From contig CP154956.1 in the NCBI GenBank assembly GCA_039621445.1, positions 9,671,443 through 9,735,442 of the forward strand: a DNA stretch of 64,000 bases. The letters run 5' to 3'. The notes beneath the pieces were generated by a model. It saw nothing but the letters and a program-made list of their open reading frames with translations, did not search any database and was not told the origin of the DNA. This document shows, in pieces, positions 54,323-63,781 of the stretch. Made by a program: the position numbers and the translations under genes. This DNA is from Euglena gracilis (taxonomy: Eukaryota; Euglenida; Euglenophyceae; Euglenales). Positions within the stretch are counted from its first letter, which is position 1. Each line of letters opens with the position of its first letter.

Positions 54323-54493
54323 CCGCGCCGCGCCTGGCTCTGCCGGCGTGACCTGTGCCGCGCCTGCAACAGTGGCCAGCTGCGGGGGGCGCTGCCGGAG
54401 CTGATGGATGTCGGGGCAGCGCTGATCGCAACGGTGGAGGACCGGCGGCACTTGACAGGGGCCCCATGGAAGGCGTTCTGCTCTGTTCCATAA
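54323..54493 (+). CDS. Candidate helical exon
   Basis: The acceptor is GCCTGTGCACAG. Open in phase 0, it reads RRDLCRACNSGQLRGALPEL, then MDVGAALIATVEDRRHLTG to a TAA at 54,491. A donor at GCAACG|GTGGAG (about 54,432) would avoid the stop and fits an internal exon. Possibly another armadillo-like unit. Confidence 0.4.
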   Translation, partial: PRRAWLCRRDLCRACNSGQLRGALPELMDVGAALIATVEDRRHLTGAPWKAFCSVP

Positions 54494-54891
54494 ACCTCCC
54501 CTGTTTCTGCAGTATCGCATAAAGTAACATTACATAAACCCACCCACCAGATGCAAAACCATTTTGTGTTTGATTGGTTTTGATGTGGCTATGCATACAG
54601 TGAACTGCATGAAGAAATGCACGCTCTCCTTTGCCACGGCCGATTTGTCACCCCCAATGGAAGAGGAGCAGGAGTGCCAGAAACCACCACAGCGCGAGTT
54701 TTTTTAGTAAGTGTTTGTGTTCGGTAAGGATTCCCCATAGCCTTATCTCCCCAGGGGGTGGGTGGGTGGATCCAGATCCCCCTGGGTCCTAAAAAAAAAA
54801 ACTCTGCACCCCCTTCTGTACTGCCAAATTGTCACCCCAGTAATTATTGCCCCCCCCATGCTGTTCAATTTCTTACATGATTCTTCCCAGT
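54494..54891. other. Non-coding stretch
   Basis: Intron-like. No exon is supported. Confidence 0.4.
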
Positions 54892-54899
54892 GGGGGGGT
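54892..54899. repeat. 8-bp target duplication, left
   Basis: GGGGGGGT immediately before the element at 54,900, repeated at 55,356-55,363. Confidence 0.7.
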
Positions 54900-55355
54900 C
54901 ATACATCTCTCTAAGGTTTTGTGAACCCCCCCCGGGGGGGGCGGCTGCAGCCAGCCCCGATTTGGGCCCAGCCCAGCCGCAGCAGCACCCCCCCCGGGGG
55001 GTGCTGCTAGCCCAGCTAGCCAGCCCCTTTTTTGGGGGTCCAGCCCAAAATTTTTCGGCGCAAAGCGCCGAAAATTTTTGAAAAATTGTGTTCAAAAGTG
55101 GCCAAAAATGGGGTTTGGGGGGCGTTTGGGGCATTTTTGGGGGGTTTCAGATGCATCATTTTTTCAAAACTGTGTTTTGCAGGTCATTTTTGGGCATTTT
55201 TCCGATTTCAGTCCAGCTCGCTGGTTCGGGTCCAGCCGGGGTCCAGCCCCCCCCCCCCCCCCCGGGGGGGGGGGCTAGCCAGCCCAAATTTCTAGCCAGC
55301 CCAAATTTCTAGCCCTAGCCCAGCACCCCCCCCGGGGTCCTTAAAGAGATGTATG
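54900..55355. mobile_element. hAT-like non-autonomous element, 456 bp
   Basis: TIRs CATACATCTCTCTAAGG and CCTTAAAGAGATGTATG (16 of 17 matching) are flanked by a perfect 8-bp duplication GGGGGGGT. The 8-bp duplication and small size fit a hAT MITE. The interior has GGCGCAAAGCGCC, GCAGCAGCACC and poly-C blocks. A truncated relative lies at 10,811. Confidence 0.75.
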
Positions 55356-57238
55356 GGGGGGGTCTCCCTTCCCAGAAAAAATTCACCCCCTGCCATGTTG
55401 GGCCTCAAACCAGCTGGTTTATAACGTTGGGATCCCCACATGGGAATTGTCCCCCCCCCCCCAGGTAGGCACTCACTCACGGGGGGAGGGGGGGCGACCG
55501 CGGCCAGCGGCGGCTTGGACGTCCGAGGGGGGGGGGCAGCCGGCCGGATCAGCCACGTCGAAAGGGCCCTGCAAAGGGGCTCAGAGGCAAATTTGCATGT
55601 GAAATATTCGATCGATTTTGAGGTGAAGTTGTGTCTTTCCGCTCATTTTGTTTGCCCCGCATACATCAATGCCCCGCCTTTTTTTTGGCGAGTCCGGTGA
55701 CGGCTTCCTGTGGTATGGGGGGTATTGAAGCCTGAGAGGGAAACCCGTTTAAGACCGAATCGCAGCAAACCTTGTCTGCGGGGAGTCCCCCCTCCTCCAA
55801 GGGGTTCCCTGGGGCGTACCCGTTGCTGCAGACGGCGGCCACTCACCACCCCAGCCATGCCGCAGCTCGGGGGTCCGTTCCCCGCAATCACAAAAGCCCA
55901 AGTCAGTCATTTGTTGAGAGGCTGGTGGTGGGGTCTGAATGCGCAAGGTAGTTTTGGATGGAAAAACGTGCCAATGATTGCCAAACCATACACTGTGTTG
56001 CACAACAACGGTTCGATTTTTTTTTTTGCACATTGATAGAGCTGACCAGAGGAAGTTCAAAAATTTTTAAAGTCAAAGTCCTCTTTAGCAGTTTACAACC
56101 CTGGATGACCACTAGCCCCCCCTCCCCCACCACTGGGGAAGCCCGAGGAACCCCAAACTCAAAGCTGACGGGCTTTACATTGGGTAGAGGCAGTTCAGAA
56201 GTGTCTTGTGCTACACGTGGGTAGCATATCAAGTGCCATCCAAGGCGGTCTGCTTTCCTTGGCCGTGCTGTTCTCCAACCTTGAAATTTCACCCAAATAT
56301 GACCCTCCCATGAAAAACGTGACCACCCACCTCTTCATTCACCAACCCCACAAAATTGACTCATAAATGTGAATATTAAAGCTCTTGTATCTGGGCGTAT
56401 GCATTTTGTTTGGGAGTCTGCTCTACTGTTTGGGGAGGGAGTTCACAGCACCATTCTGCCAACAGAGCTTCCTCTTTGCATGGCATGGACTTCTTGGAAA
56501 ATTTGTTTCACACAAAATGAGTTTCAAACCTAAAATCCGAGAATTTTGAAATTTTTATCAGTTTTGCATTCTTTCACCTGAAGTTTTGGCCAGCAGGCTG
56601 GATTTTATACTTTTTCTTGGCATTTTTTTTGGGCTACCACCCATGGGGGGTATTGATATCCACAATTTTCCCGCAATTTTCCGCAATTTTTCAGCAATTT
56701 CTTTCCGCCTGAAAAAAGGCGAAATGAGTTCCGGCCATTCTTTGAACGTTTTGTTGGGGTGTCCACCAGGCTTGTGCTTAGTCGGGGGCCTACCCCACGG
56801 GGGGCGGGGTGCTAGGGGCAGGCACCCTACAGCACCCATCCGACCCTCCCGGGGTGGGGGGGGGGGTTGGGTTTTCGGCAGGCACCCCCCACGGCGCCTA
56901 GGGCCCGGAAACGGCCATTTTCAATGAAAAATTTATGGGTCCCCCCCCCGGACCCTTACCCCCCCCCCGGGGGGGGGTGCCTGCTAGGGGCAGGCACCCT
57001 ATAGCATCCACCCACCCCCTCCCCCCCGGTCGGTAAGCACAAGCCTGGTGTCTACCCCTCCCCCCCGACACCTGGTGAGGGTTGAGGGGTTCCGACGCCC
57101 TCACTTCCCAGCTTTCCTCGGGCGTCAGGATTATGTGAAAGGTTACTTTTGGGTGGGGGGGAGTGGGGTCACCCTTGTTTTCCCCGTCCATTCCTGGGTG
57201 GGGGGGGGGCACTCCTTTCGCCGCCGGTATGGGCCCAG
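55356..57238. other. Intron-like stretch with weak exon candidates
   Basis: Possible exons: 55,855-55,901 (acceptor TCACCACCCCAG, donor CCCAA|GTCAGT, reading MPQLGGPFPAITKAQ), and about 55,500-55,590 (GLDVRGGGAAGRISHVERAL). Neither can be tied to a domain. Family words TTGATATC...CGCAATTTTCC lie at 56,650-56,700, and C/G runs at 56,850-57,030. Confidence 0.4.
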
Positions 57239-57383
57239 CTGTATGGCGAAGCTGTTGCCGACGGCGCGGCGGCTCATCCAGACGGACGAGCCGGCGACCG
57301 GGCGAGATTTGGCGCTGGACGTGGCCGGGACCTGTCCTGGGGGGGATGTCGACGGTGCAAACCTCCTTTCCCCGCCTTTTGAG
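57239..57383 (+). CDS. Candidate exon, about 48 codons
   Basis: The acceptor is GGTATGGGCCCAG and the donor is CCTTTTGAG|GTCGGC (phase 2 in, 0 out). It reads MAKLLPTARRLIQTDEPATG, then RDLALDVAGTCPGGDVDGA. GC-rich, helical at first. A second open frame (LYGEAVADGAAAHPDGRAG) is possible. Position fits the region upstream of the ZNFX1-like exons. Confidence 0.5.
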
Positions 57384-57643
57384 GTCGGCTGGCACTGGAC
57401 TGTCAGGGGTGGGCAAAATTTCGCGTCAACAAAATGGTGTTTTCCCCACATGGTGCCTTCCTGGGCAGGTACCACAGTGTCAGGGTCACACCCGTTGATT
57501 TTCCTAAAGCCTAACGAGCCTAACTGTGAAGCCCAACTGGGAACCAGGGGCACCAGGGTTTTGGTTTGGGTTCCTGCTGGAAGTGCCAGAAACCTTGTTC
57601 AAGAAATCCGTTCTAAATGGCCATTTTGGGGGTTATTTCCCAG

Positions 57644-57797
57644 TCTCAGAGGACCTGGAATCATGTTTATGTGGTTTGCAGAGGTTGGTGCCCGATTCCC
57701 CAGCGCAGCTGCTTGCGATGGCGTGTGCCGGTGGCGACATCAGTAACCTGTGTTGGCAGCAGACCAGGCTCTGTGACCCCACTGCCCTGCGTGCTGC
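57644..57797 (+). CDS. Candidate helical exon upstream of the ZNFX1-like block
   Basis: The acceptor is GGGGTTATTTCCCAG and the candidate donor is GCGTGCTGC|GTGTGC. It reads SEDLESCLCGLQRLVPDSPA, then QLLAMACAGGDISNLCWQQT. Leucine-rich helices compatible with the armadillo-like N-terminal part of ZNFX1. An internal acceptor (TTTGCAG at 57,679) is an alternative start. Confidence 0.5.
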
Positions 57798-58414
57798 GTG
57801 TGCTTGCGTGTGCATGGTGTGTTTGTTATCTATGTGTTCACGTGTGTTTTGTTGCGCATTGTTTGTTCTGTTTTTTATGTTTCTGTGTTTTTTGTGTGTC
57901 GTGCCGTGTTGCGTCATGTTGCGTAATGCAGCGTTGGAAAATTGCAGCGCTGTGTTGGGTTGTGTTGCATTGTGTTCAGGTGCCAAGATTCTTGGGAAAT
58001 AGAGGTCCCAGAAATTGGGGTGGGTGGGTGGAGGACCCCCCTCCCTCTCAGGGGTTTTAGAAGCCTGATTGTGTTCTGGTGTGGTGTGGTGTGGTGTGTT
58101 GTGTTGTGTTGTGCTGTGTTGTGTTGTGTTGTGTTGTGTTGTGCTGTGTTGTGTTGTGCTGTGTTGTGTTGTGTTGTGCTGTGTTGTGTTGTGTTGTGTT
58201 GTGTTGTGTTGTGTTGTGCTGTGTTGTGTGTTGTGCGTGTGTGCATGTGTGTGTGTGTGTGTGTGTGTGTGTCCTGTGCATTGTGTGTGTTTGTGCATGG
58301 GTGAGTGGATGCGTGCTGTTTTGTGCATATGTGCACATGACCCTGTTGTGTCAGTGTGTGTGGCGCTTACATCATGCCTAAGTTCCCACATGAGCGTCAG
58401 ATGAGAGCCGGCAG
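57798..58414. other. Intron with tandem repeat
   Basis: Includes T/GTGT-rich DNA and the array at 58,078-58,290. No exon is supported. Confidence 0.6.
58078..58290. repeat. (GTGTT)n / (GTGTTGTGCT)n microsatellite
   Basis: About 35 pentamer units with scattered GTGCT variants, then (GT)n at 58,246-58,272. Cys/Val/Leu or Thr/Gln/His frames across it are translations of the repeat. Confidence 0.95.
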
Positions 58415-58649
58415 CCTGCCTCCCGGTGCCGCTGCTCCCGACCCCCACCGAGATGGCCGGTCCCCTCCACCCGCCCGACGGCCTGCCTCATGCCCGGCGC
58501 CAAGGTGGCTACCGCGACCTCGAGGAGCTGCTGGAGACCATCTTCGTGCTGGAGCGGGAGGACTGCTTCTTCCCGCTGCGCAGCGCCGTGCACGACCTGC
58601 AGACCGGGCCAGGCTGTGTTGAGAGCTGCCGATGTTGCTGCCACCTGGT
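58415..58649 (+). CDS. ZNFX1-like exon 1: N-terminal LL(E/R)RED..PLR motif
   Basis: Acceptor GAGAGCCGGCAG and the consensus donor CTGGT|GTAAGT bound about 78 codons. After a Pro-rich lead comes GGYRDLEELLETIFVLERED, then CFFPLRSAVHDLQTG. This matches the conserved ZNFX1/NFX1-type helicase segment Tyr-Leu-x-x-x-Phe-x-Leu-Leu-Arg-Glu-Asp-x-x-x-Pro-Leu-Arg. In ZNFX1 this precedes the helicase; the family acts in RNA-based antiviral sensing and small-RNA inheritance. The last 13 codons (CVESCRCCCHLV) do not look like the family and may reflect a frame problem after QTG. Confidence 0.7.
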
Positions 58650-59517
58650 GTAAGTTACCTTGGCACAATGTCAAGCTACTTATGAGAAATTACTCTAAAA
58701 ATTACTCTTTTGAGGCGATTTGCAACTTTTTCCATCAATTTTGTTCTCAACTTTTTTTTCTGGCATTTTCAGCGATCTTGTTGTGGCTTTAGCAAAGTTT
58801 GGGCTGGCTGGAAAGAGATTTTTGGCTGACCCCCCGAAAATATTTGCACCAAAAAACGGCCAAGAATTGTCCAAAATGCCATTTTGGCACTTTTTGAGCA
58901 AAAAAAAAAAGTCGAAATTGCCCAAAATTTTCGGTGCGAAGCGTTGGAAAGAAAATTTTGGCCTTTTGGGGGGGGTCCCGGGTGCCCGCCGACTTTTTTT
59001 TTTGACCCTTGTCCAGCAACCCCCCCCCCCCCGATCGGAGGACAGAGGTAACCGGTCATTGGACATAGGGGGGGGGGGCAAAGATAACGTCCCTCAATAC
59101 AGAAACGTCATTGTAACGTCAGCCTGTCAATGACAAGTGAGCCGAGCCCAGTGGTTGGCAATCGCAGTCATTGCTCCTCCGATCTCAAATCTGTTGGGAT
59201 TGTGCCAGTGTATTTCGTGAAACGAAAGAGGATTTCCAGGAAAGGAACAGGGCTGAAGGCAATCCCCCATTCTGCAATTGGGCTTGCATGTGTGTGTGTG
59301 TTTGATTTTGTTTAGCATTTGGACACACAGGACGTACACGTGCAGGTGTACATTTCCCTGTTCCATGTGTACGTTTGTATGCATACATTAGATGTGTGCA
59401 TCGTGCATTATTCCTTCCTGTTCCACGTGTGTATGTTTATGGTTGTGTGTCCACAAGTGGTTCTGCACCTGGGTGTACATGTGTATGTGGGATGGATGAG
59501 CAAGAAAAGTCAGACAG

Positions 59518-59682
59518 GCATAGCCACTGCCCCCGACACCAAATTCCTCTCCTTCTTCACGGCGAAGCTGGTCGGCGTCGTTGTGGCAGACTCGTTCCAG
59601 CTCAGCGGCTTCTTCGCAGTCCTCCAGCTGAAGCAACACGGGGGGCGCCGTAGCCAGGGGCTTTGCCTTGCATGGACGGCAG
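59518..59682 (+). CDS. ZNFX1-like exon 2: beta-rich segment
   Basis: The acceptor is GAAAAGTCAGACAG and the donor is GGACGGCAG|GTGACA (phase 1 in and out). It reads APDTKFLSFFTAKLVGVVVA, then DSFQLSGFFAVLQLKQHGG. In ZNFX1 relatives a Val-x-x-(V/L)G(V/L)...Gly...(V/L)x(F/L) beta segment lies between the PLR motif and the GSLLCLS motif, and this exon has that order and character. Similarity is weaker than in its neighbours. Confidence 0.55.
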
Positions 59683-60379
59683 GTGACAAATGGGTTTCCC
59701 CTCGGGTGTTAAGCCCCCACCCCAAGGTTGAGTTGGAAGGCAGTGCATCGATTTCGGGGGGAGGGCACGTTGTATTTCTGTCTGGTCTGTGATTTGAATC
59801 GATATTGCGGTCAGAAATGCACGTGGGGGGCATTGGGAAAGTGTGTGGTAATGCAACCTCAATTGAAAGGCAAATGGAATGGCGACACAACCCTCCCCAT
59901 CTCAAGCCTCTGGCTCAGGCTTCTTTTTAAGTCAGAAGACCCCCCCCCCCGTGTGGGGGGTCCCGCGCCGGAGGCGCCGGGTATACCTTTTCGGGGCGAA
60001 GTGCCGAAAATTTTTGAAAATTGCCTTTAACGTGCCCGATTTTGGGGGATCCCCCCCCCCGCGGGGGGTCCCGCGCCACCCTGGGTGGGTGGGGGGGACC
60101 CCCCCCGTGGGTCTTAAAAAGAAGCCTGCTCTGGCTTCACGTTTGGCGAATTTCCACGGCCCGCGGGTTTTTATTTGGGGATCAAACTCGTCGAAGGGTC
60201 GAAGAATCAAAGCGACCTCGCGCCAAAGGTACCGGAAGTTTTTGGGGCATTTCCTTCACATTTTTTTTGCTTAAATCCTTTTTGGCTGCCAGAGTTTCGG
60301 TCCCCTAGGGGGGGAGGTTAGCCCCCCCCCAAAATATGGGTTTGGTTTTGCCCCCCCAAGAGCACGCCACCCCCCTGAG

Positions 60380-60460
60380 GTGGTGCCAGACGCTGGTGTC
60401 ATTCAGGAAAAGTCGAAGAGCTTTGGGTGGATACAACATTTTTATTCACCAAGATGCTCC
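60380..60460 (+). other. Possible decayed cold-shock domain start
   Basis: The frame GVIQEKSKSFGWI (60,390-60,430) looks like a CSD beta-1/beta-2 start, and YNIFIHQDAPFW, one frame off and directly after, looks like its RNP-2. The spacing is too short for an intact CSD and no splice sites fit. It lies in the intron between ZNFX1-like exons 2 and 3. Confidence 0.25.
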
Positions 60461-60751
60461 ATTTTGGATAAAAATTGCACATTTCTGCAAAAAAATGGGT
60501 GCACAACAAAAATTTGGCATACAATTGAAGGCTGCCGAAGGTCATAGAGGCCGCCCGAAAAAGTTTGATCCCCCCCAAATATAAAGCCCCTCCTGAGGGT
60601 CTTGAAATCCCGTCCGAATCCCGCCCGAAGCCGGGGGGGGGGCTTTATATTTGGGGGTTTTAGGGGTCAGTGATTGGCTGGTTTTCAAAAGAGTGGAATT
60701 TGACTCCCTCCCTGGGGGGGGGGGGGCGGGTAGAAAAATTGCTTGGACAAG

Positions 60752-60877
60752 AGGCTCCAGGGTGCCTCTGTGGCCACCAAGAAGGGCTTGATGTTCGGCA
60801 GCCTCCTATGCTTATCACTGGACAACCAGTTCCGCTCCCTGGTGTTCGCCACCGTTGCCCACCAGGACGGCGAGAAG
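60752..60877 (+). CDS. ZNFX1-like exon 3: GSLLCLS...FATVA motif
   Basis: The acceptor is GCTTGGACAAG (or CTCCAG at 60,760) and the candidate donor is GGCGAGAAG|GTGTTC. It reads VATKKGLMFGSLLCLSLDNQ, then FRSLVFATVAHQDGEK. This is a near-signature match to the ZNFX1/NFX1-type motif (R)LxxGSLLCLSxDNFxxxxFATVAxRD. The frame remains open to about 60,940, so the exon may be longer. It links exons 1 and 2 to the same gene. Confidence 0.75.
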
Positions 60878-61009
60878 GTGTTCGTGGAGGCAAGAGCACT
60901 GCCAAACTATGATACAAATCATTATGCCAAAGCAGGATCGTTGCAGCTCAGATGTTGTTTGTGCACACATCGAAGCAGGGCGACCATTAATTATTGATTA
61001 TACTGCCTC

Positions 61010-61329
61010 ACTGTTACCCTTGCTTCTGTCCACAGTGTACATTCTTCTGTCGATCCCATTTGCACCAAAGAAAACCTTTTTCACCCACCGTGTATCGTTC
61101 TCTTGAACATTCTCTGTATTGACGTTGGTATAGGTCCTTTGACTACATTACTGCATCTCGTCAACGCTTACGCATGGATTTTCAGATCCCCCCTTCCCCT
61201 GTGGGAGGTCATCACCCTGGGAAGTTGCCACCTTGGAGCCTCTTCCTGCTGTCTTGTCGTGTCGGGAATACGAGCCCTGCTGAGCTCTCCATGGGAAGTT
61301 GGGAAGTTGTCGCCATCATCAAACCTCCC
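61010..61329. other. Intron-like stretch
   Basis: No exon is supported. Confidence 0.4.
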
Positions 61330-62150
61330 GCAAATAGTATTGCACTGCCGCACTATTGGACGGCCGCCTCCGGCGGCGGGGGATGCCGCACTACCCCCCC
61401 CCCCTATGTCCAACGACCCCCCTATGTCCAATGACCACCCCCCCCCGGTCAGAGGACACCTTTTCGGACGTTTGACCAAATTTTTGGTCCCGGCGTGAAG
61501 CGCCGGGACGAAAAATTTTGCCAAAAATTGGCCAAAAAATTGGCCAAAATGCCATTTTTGACACTTTTTGGACAAAAATTTGTCAAAGTTGCCCAAAATT
61601 TTCGGCACGAAGCGCCGGAAGGGAAAATTTGGGCATTTTTGGGCGGGTAGGTACCCGGGTACCCGACAACTTTCTTTTGACCCCATGTCCAACGACCCCC
61701 CCCCCCGGTCAGAGGACACCTTTTTGGTCACTACCCTATGTCCAACGACCACCCCCCCCCGGTCAGAGTACAGAGGTTACCGGTCATTGGACATAGGGGG
61801 GGGGGGGTACTTGGACCCGCTGTATTATTGGATTAGGTGCCTCTTTGTCCCGTCCTATCACCACATGCACCCTTTTTGCCTGCTCAATGTCCTACTCTGA
61901 GGCAAGCGAGGTGCACTCCGGTCGTCTGGTTCATCTTCGGACGATTTCCGTGAATTGTTCGGGTGGGAATTCGCCCCCTTTCCCCTCTCTGCTGGTTACA
62001 AAAGATGCCTGCAGTAGGCTGCACCAGCTTCTACGCATTTCACATTGCCATGTTTTGGGGGGGTGCAGCACTATTTGACGCTCGCTTCACCCGGCAGGGG
62101 GTGCCGCATTATTTGGACCCGCCGTACTATTGGCCCCGCAGCACTTTTAG
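61330..62150. mobile_element. AATAGTGCTGC-family element, inverted copy 2, interrupted
   Basis: The reverse complement of 53,606-53,998 aligns with 61,330-61,391 plus 61,810-62,150. The gap is exactly the TA-flanked element at 61,394-61,807, which therefore inserted into this older repeat. Confidence 0.8.
61394..61807. mobile_element. Poly-C-tipped TIR element nested in a repeat, TA duplication
   Basis: C11 then CTATGTCCAACGACC pairs with GGTCATTGGACATAG then G12. The flanks are GCACTA| and |TACTTGGACC, and the uninterrupted homologous site near 53.95 kb (reverse strand) reads GCACTATTTGGACC. So insertion duplicated TA. Interior as in 49,609-49,951, plus a second internal pair of CTATGTCCAACGACC boxes. 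Non-coding. Confidence 0.85.
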
Positions 62151-62224
62151 GGGGGAGGGGGTTAACATTTGCTGAATTGTCCAGTGACAATTTCCTGGGG
62201 AGGTCGGTATTGCCGTCATGGCAG

Positions 62225-62338
62225 TCCCCTGCACGCGCTCTGCGACGAGGACAACGCTGCCAAGGCCCTGGTGGGGATGCAGGCGGCGGGCCAGATGATG
62301 GCACTGGAGTCCCCAGTGTACTACCGGGCCGGGCTGCG
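62225..62338 (+). CDS. ZNFX1-like exon 4: ESP(V/S)Y motif
   Basis: The acceptor is GCCGTCATGGCAG and the donor is GGGCTGCG|GTTTTC (phase 2 in and out). It reads PLHALCDEDNAAKALVGMQA, then AGQMMALESPVYYRAGLR. MMALESPVYYRA matches the conserved Met-x-x-Glu-Ser-Pro-x-Tyr-Phe-x-Ala of ZNFX1, which follows the FATVA motif and precedes the Walker A region. The order of exons 1-4 follows the family exactly. Confidence 0.7.
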
Positions 62339-63709
62339 GTTTTCTTAATTCAATTTTTCTCTGTTCAAAATGATTCTCCAATTATTTTTTGCGAAATAAT
62401 TTGGAAAATTGTCTATTCAATTTCGACCAAGTTGTGAAGGATTGTAAGGCAGGGATATGTGGGATGCCCTGAGGTCAGGGGGGGGGGGTCCGACCCCAAC
62501 AGAAATTGTGATGTGTTCAATTCCAATGTCTATTACTGCGATTCCCATTGCAATATTCGCAAATCGGAAAGAAATCTGGGGAAATGCAATGGGAACTGTG
62601 ACATCCACGATCCCATCCTAATTTCTGCTATTCAGATCACAATGCTTGCGATTCTGAGAGGAATTCACAAGAAATTGTCCAAACATGGGGGGGAGTGCGG
62701 GGGTCAGACCCCCCTCCTCTCGAAACCACTGACGATATGGGAAAAATTGGTTTAGGAGCCAGCAGAAATTGTTGGAAGAACCTGAATAATGCCCACCACA
62801 AATCACAAAAATGAGGATATCGGGGCACAAAAAGAGCATATCGGTTTTTTTCGATTTTAATTGAGGATATGTGTATCGGGGTGTCAATATATCCAAATCA
62901 CCTACCTCCCCCCCATGCCTAATGAACACCCTTGCCCAATGAACAGGGGGTGTTCGGACCGTCTAGATTGTCACCATATACTTTATCTACACAGAAACCG
63001 TACCCCAAGCCCAATGAACACCCCCCGTTCGGACCGTCTAGATTGTCACCTAAGTGTGCATTGGGCTTGGGGGGGGGGAGATACCTCTGTACTCGCTGAC
63101 CTGTCACCTAATAAAATTTTCTCGAAATTCTGATGTTTCTCACCAAAATGGATTTTTTTTGAAGGTGAAAAATTGAGGGAACCTCCTTTTTTTAGGTAGG
63201 TAGTCAAGCATAAGTGGCTGAAAATGTCCAAAAATGGCACAAAAAAACCAATAGCTCCAAAAAAGGTTCAAAATTACACAAGAATGACTCAAATTGACGT
63301 AAGTGTGCAAGATTGTGAGAAACGGTTGAAAGTTGCGAAAAAAAAATTTATCAAAAATGGCCAAAAATGACCAAAAAAAGGCCGAAAATGGCTGAAAATG
63401 TCCACAAATGGGCAAAAATGTCCAAAGACAGCCTAAAATGGCCATATGCCCTCAGCCGTGGCCAATTTTTTGTCAACCTGGAGACTACCCCCAGTGTCTG
63501 AACTGTTTTAGCGACCCTCCCCCCCCCCGGTCGGAGACAAACATCAGTGATCTTTGGACAGGGAGGGGTGAGGGGCGTCAGGACCAGCGTTCGATATGAG
63601 GGCAGGTGGGGGGTTCCGACCCCCCTGTTGTGACCGACATGACCCAGGCCAATGAGCTGGGGGGGGGTAGGTCAACAAACAGAACCGCTGCCTGTGAAAG
63701 GCCCACGAG
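62339..63709. other. Intron with repeats
   Basis: Contains the GGACCGTCTAGATTG repeat (62,904-63,076), a relative of the 39.5-kb MITE (62,795-62,890), CCAAAATGG-type words (63,200-63,440) and C/G runs near 63,520 and 63,660. No exon is supported. Confidence 0.5.
62904..63076. repeat. TIR-like repeat with two GTTCGGACCGTCTAGATTG boxes
   Basis: Starts C8 ATGCCTAATGAACACC and ends GTGCATTGGGCTTGGGG. The two direct boxes are 75 bp apart. Same family as 2,816-2,960. Confidence 0.6.
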
Positions 63710-63781
63710 CCTGTGATGCGGGTGCTCCAGCGGATGAAGATCACCGCATTTGCGGACGAGTTGCAGTCTGGTGGAACTCGA
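63710..63781 (+). CDS. Candidate fifth exon of the ZNFX1-like gene
   Basis: The candidate acceptor is AGGCCCACGAG and the donor is ACTCGA|GTACCC: 24 codons in phase 0 reading PVMRVLQRMKITAFADELQS. A VLQ...(L/F) helix at this position is expected in ZNFX1 (just after the ESPxYF motif). But the entry phase does not fit the previous exon, so an exon may be missing in between. Confidence 0.4.

Noticed and set aside
57633-58448. 271-codon minus-strand Thr/Gln/His-rich frame
   Set aside because: Translation of the (GTGTT)n array and flanks; the real + strand exons at 57,644 and 58,415 overlap its ends.
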